From the NCBI GenBank assembly GCA_958427895.1, contig CAUADW010000039.1, forward strand, positions 1 to 14,563: a stretch of 14,563 nucleotides of DNA, given 5' to 3'. Of the stretch, positions 1 to 6,989 are shown piece after piece. Position numbers and translations under genes: made by a program. Every line of letters begins with the position of its first letter. The first letter of the stretch is position 1. The DNA is from an uncultured Collinsella sp. Lineage in GTDB: Bacteria > Actinomycetota > Coriobacteriia > Coriobacteriales > Coriobacteriaceae. Under the pieces are notes generated by a model. It was not told the DNA's origin. It worked only from the letters and a program-made list of their open reading frames with translations, and did not search any database.

Positions 1-209
1 AGCTCGTTCACCACGTCGTCGTCAAAGGTGCAGCGACCGCCAAGCTTGCCGCACTGGCCGCAACCGATGCAATCGCGAATGGGCTTGGCGCCCAGCTGAA
101 ACACCTCGGTATCAATGCCTTCTGCATTGAGCTGCTCGGCGACCTCGGCGAGTGCACGGGCGGTGTTGCCGTTTGCCTTGGGGCTGCCATTGACCAAAAG
201 AACCTTCAT
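1..209 (-). CDS. NADPH-dependent FMN reductase / flavodoxin-fold oxidoreductase, N-terminal part
   Basis: Partial gene: 69 residues are visible and the rest lies beyond the left edge. The start MKVLLVNGSPKANGNT is the first beta strand and the phosphate-binding loop (GSPxxxGNT) of the flavodoxin-like NADPH-dependent FMN reductase family, where this loop holds the FMN phosphate. Residues about 49-62 (DCIGCGQCGKLGGRC) form the Cys-rich loop seen in the iron-sulfur flavoprotein / NAD(P)H oxidoreductase branch, which may carry a cluster or simply redox-active cysteines. The ATG is preceded by GAGGGAG with a 6-nt gap; a GTG one codon earlier is possible but less well spaced. It lies 74 nt downstream of the 509-aa GGDEF gene on the same strand with no clear terminator between, so read-through is possible. 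Family is confident; substrate is unknown. Confidence 0.85.
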   Translation of the reverse strand, partial: MKVLLVNGSPKANGNTARALAEVAEQLNAEGIDTEVFQLGAKPIRDCIGCGQCGKLGGRCTFDDDVVNE

Positions 210-283
210 CACAAACTCCCTCTGCTTTTGGTGGCTTCTGCAGAGGATTATCGCACGATGGGGGAGGCGGCGCGGGCGCGGTG

Positions 284-1813
284 CTAATCCAGTTTGGTAC
301 CTGGCACCTGCACGGCTTTCCCGAGCAACGCTTTGAGCTCGTTCAAAATGGAAACGGGTTGTCGATCGACAGCGTCCAGATGAAGCGTCGCTACACGAAT
401 GGGTGGCTGATATTCAAGCGAGCCGATGAGCACGGGGGAACCCAGGAACCGCTCGATTTCGTCTGCGATCGAGTCGGTCTCTTCGGGATCAAAGTCGTCG
501 AAAAGCGCCACGAACATTGGTCCCGTCGAGCGGAACAGGCGACCCTTGCCGCGCGAGCATTCCATGAGGCAGGCGGCGCTTTCTGCCAAAACGCGGTCGC
601 CCGCATCAAAGCCAAAGCGGGCATTGACCTGAGCGATATCGTCGATTTTAATGGCGATCAAACCCGCCTTGCGCGCCACGCGGCGCATCTCTCCAATAGC
701 GTTGACCAGCGCGTGGACATCGCCCAGGCCCGTTACCGAGTCGGTCGTATCCGCTAGGCTTCGGTTGATGATAATGCCCACGTACATGTTAGGTTCGGTA
801 TCGGTGCCGTCCAAGCGGTAGCCCGTGCAGTCGCAAAGCGCGTACGCTCCGGTGGCATCCATCACGCGGTACTGCATGTAGTGGAAGTGCCACGTGCCGT
901 TTATCACCATGTCGAGCTCGGCGCGTACGTTGTCGCGGTCCTCGGGATGAACGCGGGCGAGCCACATGTCGAGTGAGTTAAAAGGGTGCTGGGAGGGCAG
1001 GTCAAAATCACGCACGGCATTGACCGACCATTGCGATTCTCCAGTATCGAGGTTAAGGATGAACGGATAGCGTGTCTCGGAGCTCATTGAGATCGCTTGG
1101 AACACTCGGTCGTTGCAGGGAGGCTGATCGACGATTGGGCGTTGCGGCGCATCATTGTCTTTCGGTTGCTGCACACGATGCATAAGCTTATAGCGATACA
1201 TCTTGCGATTGGCATCCATCGTCATCTGGCGACGCGTGTCGCCGGCAAGTGGATCGACGCGCGAGCAGCCAAAGCTAAAGCTGCCGATCATGGGCGCCTT
1301 GCCGCCTGAGCTCGCCTCGATCAGCCCGGCACGTACCTGCTCCAAGCGCTGCTCGAGTTCGGTCTCGTTTGCGGAGAGCGAGATGAGCACAAACTCGTCT
1401 CCACCGATACGGAACAGCATCTCATCGTGCTCCATGGTTTCGGAGAGCGTGCGACAGATGCTCAGAATATAGCGATTGCCTTCGGCGTGGCCAAACCTAT
1501 CATTGCAATGCTTGAGATGGTCGATGTCAATATAGGCGCAGGTGAAGGGGTCGCCTTTGCGCCAGAGCTGCTCGACGTGACGGTCGAATCCGTTGCGGTT
1601 GCCCAAGTTGGTGAGCGGGTCGATATAGGCGTTGCGCTCAAGCAGCCGGCGCTCTTGTTGCAGGATGGCATGCGTCTTTTGCAGTTGCTCGCCAACGGCG
1701 CGTAGCTCAGCAGGCAGCGCGGCAACATCGAGTTCGGCGGTCGAGATGCCATTTGCAAGTCGCTGAAGATAGACAATAATCGATTGTTCGCCCATGCGGT
1801 ACGACTTGTTCAT
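284..1813 (-). CDS. GGDEF-PAS-degenerate GGDEF protein (probable diguanylate cyclase)
   Basis: 509 aa, no membrane segment or signal peptide. Residues 1-60 are helical and coiled-coil-like (linker before a GGDEF). GGDEF 1 (about 62-212) has DPLTNLGNR at 65-73, metal-binding YIDID with D96, and an intact RIGGDEF (GGDEF 137-141), so it should make c-di-GMP from two GTP. The inhibitory I-site RxxD is absent (EHDE at 128-131). A PAS_3-like domain follows at about 235-350 (RVHPED, MQYRV). A second GGDEF-like domain at about 358-500 starts with DSVTGLG, but its signature is TGPMF (430-434), so it is probably catalytically dead. The start at 1813 has AAGGAGG 9 nt upstream; an upstream in-frame ATG at 1840 has no such site. 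It is paralogous over most of its length to the 905-aa gene upstream. Confidence 0.92.
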   Translation of the reverse strand: MNKSYRMGEQSIIVYLQRLANGISTAELDVAALPAELRAVGEQLQKTHAILQQERRLLERNAYIDPLTNLGNRNGFDRHVEQLWRKGDPFTCAYIDIDHLKHCNDRFGHAEGNRYILSICRTLSETMEHDEMLFRIGGDEFVLISLSANETELEQRLEQVRAGLIEASSGGKAPMIGSFSFGCSRVDPLAGDTRRQMTMDANRKMYRYKLMHRVQQPKDNDAPQRPIVDQPPCNDRVFQAISMSSETRYPFILNLDTGESQWSVNAVRDFDLPSQHPFNSLDMWLARVHPEDRDNVRAELDMVINGTWHFHYMQYRVMDATGAYALCDCTGYRLDGTDTEPNMYVGIIINRSLADTTDSVTGLGDVHALVNAIGEMRRVARKAGLIAIKIDDIAQVNARFGFDAGDRVLAESAACLMECSRGKGRLFRSTGPMFVALFDDFDPEETDSIADEIERFLGSPVLIGSLEYQPPIRVATLHLDAVDRQPVSILNELKALLGKAVQVPGTKLD

Positions 1814-1822
1814 GATGGATAA

Positions 1823-1829
1823 CCTCCTT
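1823..1829 (-). promoter_or_regulatory. Ribosome binding site of the 509-aa GGDEF gene
   Basis: A perfect AAGGAGG on the minus strand ends 9 nt before the ATG at 1813. It sets the start there rather than at the ATG 27 nt upstream. Confidence 0.85.
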
Positions 1830-1848
1830 GGGCGGAACAATGGTTTGT

Positions 1849-1882
1849 ATCATATCCCCAATTCGGGTTGAATTGGGGATAT
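1849..1882 (-). promoter_or_regulatory. Candidate promoter -10 box with overlapping 13-bp dyad operator
   Basis: The arms ATATCCCCAATTC (1852-1864) and GAATTGGGGATAT (1870-1882) are perfectly complementary around a 5-nt centre. On the minus strand the dyad runs directly into TATGAT (1854-1849), a good -10 hexamer. This would start transcription near 1842 and give a leader of about 29 nt to the ATG at 1813. I see no TTGACA-like -35. No T-run follows on the minus strand, so a terminator for the upstream EAL gene is unlikely. A bound dimeric repressor or activator is the simplest reading. The binding protein is not identifiable from this window. Confidence 0.5.
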
Positions 1883-1940
1883 AAGTTAGCTAATGGAGGC
1901 AAATTCCCCCTTCGGCGGTGGCGTTTTGCGCGCGAGCGTA

Positions 1941-4658
1941 TCAGTTGTTATTGCCACCATCGAGCAATGCCTCAAAATCCTTCGCCGGCATGGGACGGTA
2001 GTAGAGGAAGCCCTGAGCGTAGCGGGCGCCCATTTGTCGTAGCATGTTTGCCTGCTCGTTTGTCTCGACGCCTTCAACCACGACGGGCAGATGGAGCGAC
2101 TGCGCCATCTCGAGCATCGATGACACGATCTGCGCGCTGCGGCCTTGATCGCGGTCGGTGGGCACAAAGGTACGGTCGAGCTTGATGACGTCGACGTTGA
2201 CGTTCTTGAGCATCGCGAGCGTGGACTGGCCGGTGCCAAAATCGTCCATGTAGGTCGAGAAGCCACGGGTGTGCAGATCCGCGGTCAGCTTATCCACGGC
2301 CTCGGACTCTCCGGTATAGGCGGTCTCGGTGATCTCGATGTGCATGAGTTCGGGCGGCAGGTTGTACTGGGCGGCGAGCGACCCCATATGCTCGGCGACA
2401 TCGCAGGCAAGAATGTCTACGCGCGACACATTGAGGGAGATCGGAACCACGCGAAGTCCTCGATTGAGGCGCTCGCGGAGCCACATGGCGACGCCCTGCC
2501 AAACATATTTGTCGAGCGTCACTACAAAGCCGCTTTCCTCGAGTGCGGGGATAAACGTTGCGGGCAAAATGAGAGAGCCGTCCTTGTCAATCCAGCGGGT
2601 GAGTGCTTCGGCGCCAATAATCTCACCGGTTTCCATATCGACCTGTGGCTGCAAGTGGTAGGTAATACGACCATCTGAGAGCGCGTACTGGAATTCGGCC
2701 AGCGTGCGGTGGAACGCGACTTCGCGCTCGTACTCCGCGGGGCAGAAAATGGCAATGCGCTCCTTAAAGTCGTTTTTTGCGCGTTGATTGGTAAACGTGG
2801 CCTTCGCCTGCGCATCGATGGTGATTTCCTCATTGGAGTCGATGGGGTAAACGCCCATGGACGGCCAAAAACCTACGCCGTCATCATGCCTGGCTACTGC
2901 CTCGCGAACGCGGTTGTAGATTTGATGGACGGTGATGTGCCTAAAGGGGATGAGTACGCAAAAGTCATCTTGGCCCCAGTACCCTGCGACGCCCATGCCG
3001 GCATTCTCGATGTCCTTGAGGACCGTGCCCACATCGGCAAGCAGGCGGTCGCCTTCGGCCTGTCCATACCATTCGTTAAACAGGCGCATGTGGCCCATGT
3101 CGACCGTGGCGATGCACCAGGCGCCGTCGCGCCTTGCCTCGAGAAAAGCGTTGGCGCGCCGCATAAACTCGCTGGGTCGATAGAGGCCCGTGAGCGAGTC
3201 GATACGTTCGGCGATGGCGCTTTTGCGCTCAGCCTCGGGTATGGGGAGGCTGTCGTTGGGAACAAGCCCGCCGGCCGTGCGAAGGCGACGGTCGAGTTCG
3301 CCTAAAACGGCGGTCGCCTGATGGGTTAAGTGTTCGTAAAAGGTCGGGACGACAAGACAGACGGGAGTAATGGTGTCGCCTGCGATTCGAACAGGAGCGA
3401 AAACGGCCTCTTTAAGGTGGTGGGTCAGTTGCTCGAATGCCTCGTGGTCCAGGTCATTGCTGAGCACGACGAACTGGACGCTACGTGAACGGTAGACCCT
3501 GCTCCTGCCGCGGGTGATCGACAGCATGCGGCCTGCGTATTCGGCGAGCGTGTTGTCGACAGCCTCGGCTCCGTAGAGCTCGTTGAGCTTTGTCGTGCCA
3601 CGAACGCGCACCGCTATAAGGCCCGTCTCGCAACGGTCGCAACGACAGGCGTCGATGGCATTGACCAACATGCGCTGGGTGCCGAGGCCTGTCGCGGCGT
3701 CGACGGTTTCGGCAAGTGAGTGGTTGACGAGCTCGCCGACATAGAGCGAGGGGACATTTTCGTCGCCGTCGATGCGAAACCCGCGAGCACGGCAGAGGAC
3801 GTAGTCGCCGACGGCATTGCGCACACGATACTGCATGACGCGACGGTGCTTGGTGCCGTTATAGACCTGGTCGATGTCGTTGATGTAGGCCTCAAGGTCA
3901 TCAGGATGGACGCGCGTTTTCCAGTAATCGCGACAGTTGTCTATGTGCTCCGAGGGAAGGCCAAGATCGCGCAAGGCGCCTTGTGACCAAAGGGTGCGAT
4001 GTTTGTCCAAGTTCTCGATAAAGAAATAGCGGCCCTCGTTGAGCATCGAAAAGGCATCGAAAATGCGATCGCTTATTTCGAAGTCGTCGGCGTGGACTTG
4101 CGTGATATTGCGTCGATCAAGGTGCATGGCATGACGTAGCTTGTAGTCGTACATGCGATGGTCGGCATCGAGCGTCATGCGATTGGGGGCTTCGCCCAGG
4201 GCGGGGTCGGCATACGACACTCCATAGCTAAACGAGCGGGGCATCTCGGAATCGTTGTTTTTGAGCAGGACCGTTCGGCAGTGTTCCAGACGTTCGGCGA
4301 GGTCGTCCTCGGTCGCAATCGTAGATAGGATGGCAAACTCGTCGCCGCCTATGCGAAACGCCGCTTCGTCCACTTTCATATACAGTTTGAGATAGAGGCT
4401 TACCTGCAAGATATAGCGGTTGCCCTCGTCATGCCCAAAGACGTCGTTGCAGTGCTTGAGATTGTCGATGTCGATGAACGCCATGGTAACGGGGATGTCC
4501 TGCTCCCAGAGCTCCTCGAGGGAGCGGGCAAAGCCGCCGCGGTTGCCAAGTCCGGTAAGCTGGTCGGTAAAGGCGGTCCTAATCAGATCATCCTGACGCT
4601 CGAGAAGGTCACGGACGGTCTTTTCGAGCGTTTCGGTGTAATTGCTGACAGTATCCAT
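1941..4658 (-). CDS. GGDEF-PAS-(degenerate GGDEF)x2-EAL protein (c-di-GMP cyclase/phosphodiesterase)
   Basis: 905 aa, apparently cytosolic. A short N-terminal coiled coil precedes GGDEF 1 (about 30-180) with DQLTGLGNR (32-40), FIDID and an intact GGDEF (104-108); the I-site position reads KVDE, not RxxD. A PAS_3-like domain covers about 195-310 (RVHPDD, MQYRV). GGDEF-like 2 (about 320-450) has RSVQF (392-396) where the signature should be. GGDEF-like 3 (about 485-640) has DSLTGLY and GQDDF (562-566). The EAL domain (about 655-900) keeps the expected catalytic set: EAL 684-686, N743, E775, DDFGTG 805-810, K826, EGVE 862-865 and Q882, so phosphodiesterase activity is likely. The first 460 residues parallel the 509-aa neighbour. 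No good ribosome binding site precedes the ATG at 4658, and no better in-frame start is visible. Confidence 0.93.
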   Translation of the reverse strand: MDTVSNYTETLEKTVRDLLERQDDLIRTAFTDQLTGLGNRGGFARSLEELWEQDIPVTMAFIDIDNLKHCNDVFGHDEGNRYILQVSLYLKLYMKVDEAAFRIGGDEFAILSTIATEDDLAERLEHCRTVLLKNNDSEMPRSFSYGVSYADPALGEAPNRMTLDADHRMYDYKLRHAMHLDRRNITQVHADDFEISDRIFDAFSMLNEGRYFFIENLDKHRTLWSQGALRDLGLPSEHIDNCRDYWKTRVHPDDLEAYINDIDQVYNGTKHRRVMQYRVRNAVGDYVLCRARGFRIDGDENVPSLYVGELVNHSLAETVDAATGLGTQRMLVNAIDACRCDRCETGLIAVRVRGTTKLNELYGAEAVDNTLAEYAGRMLSITRGRSRVYRSRSVQFVVLSNDLDHEAFEQLTHHLKEAVFAPVRIAGDTITPVCLVVPTFYEHLTHQATAVLGELDRRLRTAGGLVPNDSLPIPEAERKSAIAERIDSLTGLYRPSEFMRRANAFLEARRDGAWCIATVDMGHMRLFNEWYGQAEGDRLLADVGTVLKDIENAGMGVAGYWGQDDFCVLIPFRHITVHQIYNRVREAVARHDDGVGFWPSMGVYPIDSNEEITIDAQAKATFTNQRAKNDFKERIAIFCPAEYEREVAFHRTLAEFQYALSDGRITYHLQPQVDMETGEIIGAEALTRWIDKDGSLILPATFIPALEESGFVVTLDKYVWQGVAMWLRERLNRGLRVVPISLNVSRVDILACDVAEHMGSLAAQYNLPPELMHIEITETAYTGESEAVDKLTADLHTRGFSTYMDDFGTGQSTLAMLKNVNVDVIKLDRTFVPTDRDQGRSAQIVSSMLEMAQSLHLPVVVEGVETNEQANMLRQMGARYAQGFLYYRPMPAKDFEALLDGGNNN

Positions 4659-4981
4659 GTCGTAAGCGGCTTTCTGAGGTCGGGCGGATTGCGTCGGGCG
4701 AGCTCGTTGTGCACACGCGTTGTTGTTTGGCGCTTTGCGTGTATCCAGGCCCCCGCCTTGCTGCGTTGTTGGGTTAATTTACCGGCTAATGTTCGCTGTT
4801 GATAACTGCTGAGTAGTATAAACAACAGTGCAGAATTATATATGGGTGCACATGCTGTGGGCGGCTATTATTCGACAGGCGGTAGCGCGACGATGCGATG
4901 TTCGATGAAAATGCGACTGGGGCGGTATATGTTGACGGGTATACTTGTCCCGGTTTTAAACGCAGGAACGGAGATGGTCGC
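4659..4981. other. Divergent intergenic region between the EAL gene and the patatin gene
   Basis: 323 nt without a convincing gene. Its centre (about 4775-4845) is clearly more AT-rich than its surroundings and should hold the promoter of the minus-strand EAL gene. Candidate minus-strand -10 hexamers are TATAAT (4840-4835) and TATACT (4820-4815), neither with a good -35. That would leave a 5' leader of about 150-170 nt, in which I recognise no riboswitch. The right end holds the candidate patatin promoter. Confidence 0.5.
4932..4960 (+). promoter_or_regulatory. Candidate promoter of the patatin-like gene
   Basis: TTGACG (4932-4937) and TTTAAA (4955-4960) are separated by 17 nt. The -35 matches 5 of 6 consensus bases and the -10 matches 4 of 6. 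Transcription would start about 15 nt before the ATG at 4982, just ahead of its CGGAG ribosome binding site. The case rests on hexamer match only. Confidence 0.35.
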
Positions 4982-5851
4982 ATGACACAGCCAAATATGA
5001 CGCGCACGGTGGGGCTTGCGCTCGAGGGAGGCGGCTACCGCGGTATGTATACGGCGGGCGTGCTCGACGTTTGGATGGAGCACGGTTTGACCTGCGACCA
5101 TATGGTGGGTGTCTCGGCGGGCGCGGCGTTTGGCTACAACTTTAAATCGCGCCAGATCGGACGCGCCATTCGCTATAACAAGGCCTATTGTGCCGACAAG
5201 CGCTATGCGGGTGTAGCAAGCTGGCTGCGGACCGGCGACATGTTCAATGCCGATTTTGCCTATCACGAGGTGCCTATCGAGCGCGATCCCATTGACTTGG
5301 AGGCGTATCGCGCCTGTCCCATGCGGTTTACGTGCGTGTGCACCGATATCGAGACGGGCAAGGCCGTCTACCACGACCTGCCCTATGGTGACGAGCGGGA
5401 TATCGAGTGGATCCGGGCATCGTCGGCGATTCCTGTGGCGACGCGTCCCGTTGCTATTGACGGGCATAAGTATCTGGATGGTGGCGTGGCTGATTCTATT
5501 CCCAGTGCATGGCTGTTTGCGCAGGGGTATGACCGCAATATCGTGGTACTCACGCAGCCGGTAGGCTTTGTGAAGCAGCCCAACAGCGTGATGCCCATGC
5601 TGCGTCGCGTGTTCCGTCACTATCCGGAGTTTGTCGCAGCGCTTGAGCATCGGCATGAGGTTTACAATGCCACGCTCGATGACCTGGCACGTCGTGAGGC
5701 TGCCGGCGATATCTTTGTGGTGCGTCCGAGCGAATCGGTGAAGGTACCGTCGCTGTGCCGCGAGCCCGATGAGCTCGAGCGCATCTACCAGATCGGTCGC
5801 CACGATGCGGAGGCGACCTTGCCGGCGTTGGAAGCGTATCTGGCGGGGTAA
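4982..5851 (+). CDS. Patatin-like phospholipase (YjjU-type)
   Basis: 289 aa. It has the full Ser-Asp dyad signature of patatin-family lipid acyl hydrolases: oxyanion-hole loop EGGGYRGMYTAG (GGGYRG 16-21), nucleophile elbow GVSAG with S45, and DGG with D166. Size and the early GGGxRG motif fit the single-domain bacterial YjjU-like patatins, which are cytosolic or membrane-associated. No signal peptide or transmembrane helix is visible. The start at 4982 has CGGAG 8-9 nt upstream and puts the glycine loop at the usual distance from the N-terminus; a reading from 4898 would add 28 unrelated residues with no ribosome binding site. The gene is divergent from the EAL gene and ends before a long hairpin. 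The lipid substrate cannot be told from sequence. Confidence 0.9.
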   Translation: MTQPNMTRTVGLALEGGGYRGMYTAGVLDVWMEHGLTCDHMVGVSAGAAFGYNFKSRQIGRAIRYNKAYCADKRYAGVASWLRTGDMFNADFAYHEVPIERDPIDLEAYRACPMRFTCVCTDIETGKAVYHDLPYGDERDIEWIRASSAIPVATRPVAIDGHKYLDGGVADSIPSAWLFAQGYDRNIVVLTQPVGFVKQPNSVMPMLRRVFRHYPEFVAALEHRHEVYNATLDDLARREAAGDIFVVRPSESVKVPSLCREPDELERIYQIGRHDAEATLPALEAYLAG

Positions 5852-5862
5852 GGGTCGCATGC

Positions 5863-5908
5863 GGAAAGCGCATCCCGGAATGGAGGTCCAAACTGGGATG
5901 CGCTTTCC
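5863..5908. terminator. Long hairpin between convergent genes (probable bidirectional transcription end)
   Basis: GGAAAGCGCATCCC (5863-5876) and GGGATGCGCTTTCC (5895-5908) form a perfect 14-bp stem with an 18-nt loop. It sits 11 nt after the patatin stop codon and about 44 nt beyond the thiE stop codon on the other strand, the expected place for a shared terminator. Neither strand has a U-run after the stem, so it is not a classical intrinsic terminator; it may stabilise 3' ends or be a repeat element. Confidence 0.5.
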
Positions 5909-5952
5909 ATTGCTGAAGATATGAGGCTGCGGAGCAACTGCTCGGCCTAGAC

Positions 5953-6648
5953 TTATGCCTGCTGCCAGGTTTCGACAAGCTCCTTGGCGGCGGCGTAGGG
6001 GTCATCGGCGCTGCAGACAGCGCTCACCACAAAGAAGCCGTCGACGCCGGTGGCCTTGAGCTGCGGCAGGTCGGCCGTCTTGACGCCGCCGCCCACCACG
6101 ATGGGTACGGGGCTTGCCGCGTGGAGTGCGGCCAGGTCCTCAAAGCTCTTGGTGATGATGGAGCCATCGGCTGCGCGTCCGCAATCGCGCTTGGTCTCAG
6201 TCTCGTGGAGTGGGCCGATGCCCAGGTAGTCGACCAGGCTCATGTCGGCGGTCTTGACGTACTCGAGCATCTCCTCGCAACGGGCCGAAAGGCCCACGAT
6301 GGCGTCGGGGCCCAGAAGCTTGCGGCAGACCTCGACGGGAATATCGCTCTGGCCCACGTGCACGCCGTCGACAGCGATGCCCTGCTCGCGCGCGGCAAGT
6401 ACGCAGTCCAGGCGGTCGTCGATCAGCAAGGCGACCTGACCGGTCTTGCCGGCCTGTGCGATAGCTTGAGCGGCGTCGCCGGTCAGCGCGATGATCTCGC
6501 GGGCGCTTGCCACCTTGGAGCGCACCTGAATGCAGGTAAAGCCGGCGTCGAGTGCCTGGGCCACCACATCGCCCACGGGGCGCCCGAGGGTGTTTTCGGG
6601 GCCGAGTACCAGATAGGCCGAGATATCAAGGTTGTCGCGGATGCTCAT
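5953..6648 (-). CDS. thiE: Thiamine-phosphate synthase
   Basis: 231 aa, full length for ThiE. The enzyme joins HMP-pyrophosphate and thiazole phosphate to give thiamine phosphate in the cytosol. Family marks in order: QVRSK (41-45, usually QLREK), LIDDRLD (75-81, usually NDR), DGVHVGQSD (94-102), YLGIGPLHETETKRD (141-155, the TxTK pyrophosphate-binding loop), VVGGGV (184-189) and DGFFVVSAV (203-211). The N-terminal strand reads AYLVLG rather than the usual YLVTD. These departures from consensus are mild and do not suggest loss of function. The ATG has AGGAGG upstream inside the preceding gene and overlaps that gene's stop by 4 nt (ATGA), so the two are translationally coupled. It is the last gene of the TPP-riboswitch operon. 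Confidence 0.95.
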   Translation of the reverse strand: MSIRDNLDISAYLVLGPENTLGRPVGDVVAQALDAGFTCIQVRSKVASAREIIALTGDAAQAIAQAGKTGQVALLIDDRLDCVLAAREQGIAVDGVHVGQSDIPVEVCRKLLGPDAIVGLSARCEEMLEYVKTADMSLVDYLGIGPLHETETKRDCGRAADGSIITKSFEDLAALHAASPVPIVVGGGVKTADLPQLKATGVDGFFVVSAVCSADDPYAAAKELVETWQQA

Positions 6649-6986
6649 CGTGCTTCCTCCTGCTTTTTGATCTGCGCTTCCATGCGCTCGAGCTTGCCGG
6701 TCATGGTGTCGGTAAATCCGGGTCGAATATCGGCTTTGAGCACGACTTCGGTTCGGATGCCCTTGCTCGCCAACACAAAGGTTGCGTCGCGCACGACCTG
6801 CATGACCTCGTCCCAGTCGCCCTCGATCTCGGTGAACATCGAGGTGGTGCGGTTGGGAAGGCCGCTCTCGCGAATAACACGCACGACCTCGGCGACCTCG
6901 GCGGACAGCTCATCGCCGGTGCCACACGGGGCGATGGCCACAGCGACGAGTGTGTTCATGCCGGTATTGGTTGCGGGATCGGACAT
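6645..6986 (-). CDS. Thiamine-binding protein, MTH1187/YkoF-like (PF01910)
   Basis: 113 aa. From about residue 10 (MNTLVAVAIAPCGTG) the sequence matches the small ferredoxin-like MTH1187/YqgV/YkoF family, now annotated as thiamine-binding proteins: an early short strand with the APxG turn, TTSMFTEIEGDW (47-58), and a C-terminal KADIRPGF segment. YkoF of Bacillus binds thiamine or HMP. Here the gene sits between thiM and thiE under a TPP riboswitch, which supports a role in holding or passing thiamine or its pyrimidine precursor; that role is inferred. The start at 6986 is set by GAGGAGG with an 8-nt gap. The internal M10 lacks a ribosome binding site. It begins 3 nt after thiM and overlaps thiE by 4 nt. 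Confidence 0.88.
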   Translation of the reverse strand: MSDPATNTGMNTLVAVAIAPCGTGDELSAEVAEVVRVIRESGLPNRTTSMFTEIEGDWDEVMQVVRDATFVLASKGIRTEVVLKADIRPGFTDTMTGKLERMEAQIKKQEEAR

Positions 6987-6989
6987 GGC

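Noticed and set aside
1814..1840. Upstream ATG for the 509-aa GGDEF protein
   Set aside because: The ribosome binding site lies inside that extension and is correctly spaced for the ATG at 1813.
4797..4805. Possible DnaA box (TTATCAACA on the minus strand)
   Set aside because: A single copy with a mismatch to TTATNCACA, with no cluster and no replication gene nearby.
4898..4981. 28-residue N-terminal extension of the patatin protein
   Set aside because: No ribosome binding site, covers the likely promoter, and pushes the glycine loop away from its usual place near the N-terminus.
4868..5860. Minus-strand open frame (330 codons) opposite the patatin gene
   Set aside because: Antisense shadow of a gene with complete patatin motifs; the predicted product is rich in Arg and His and has no recognisable domain.
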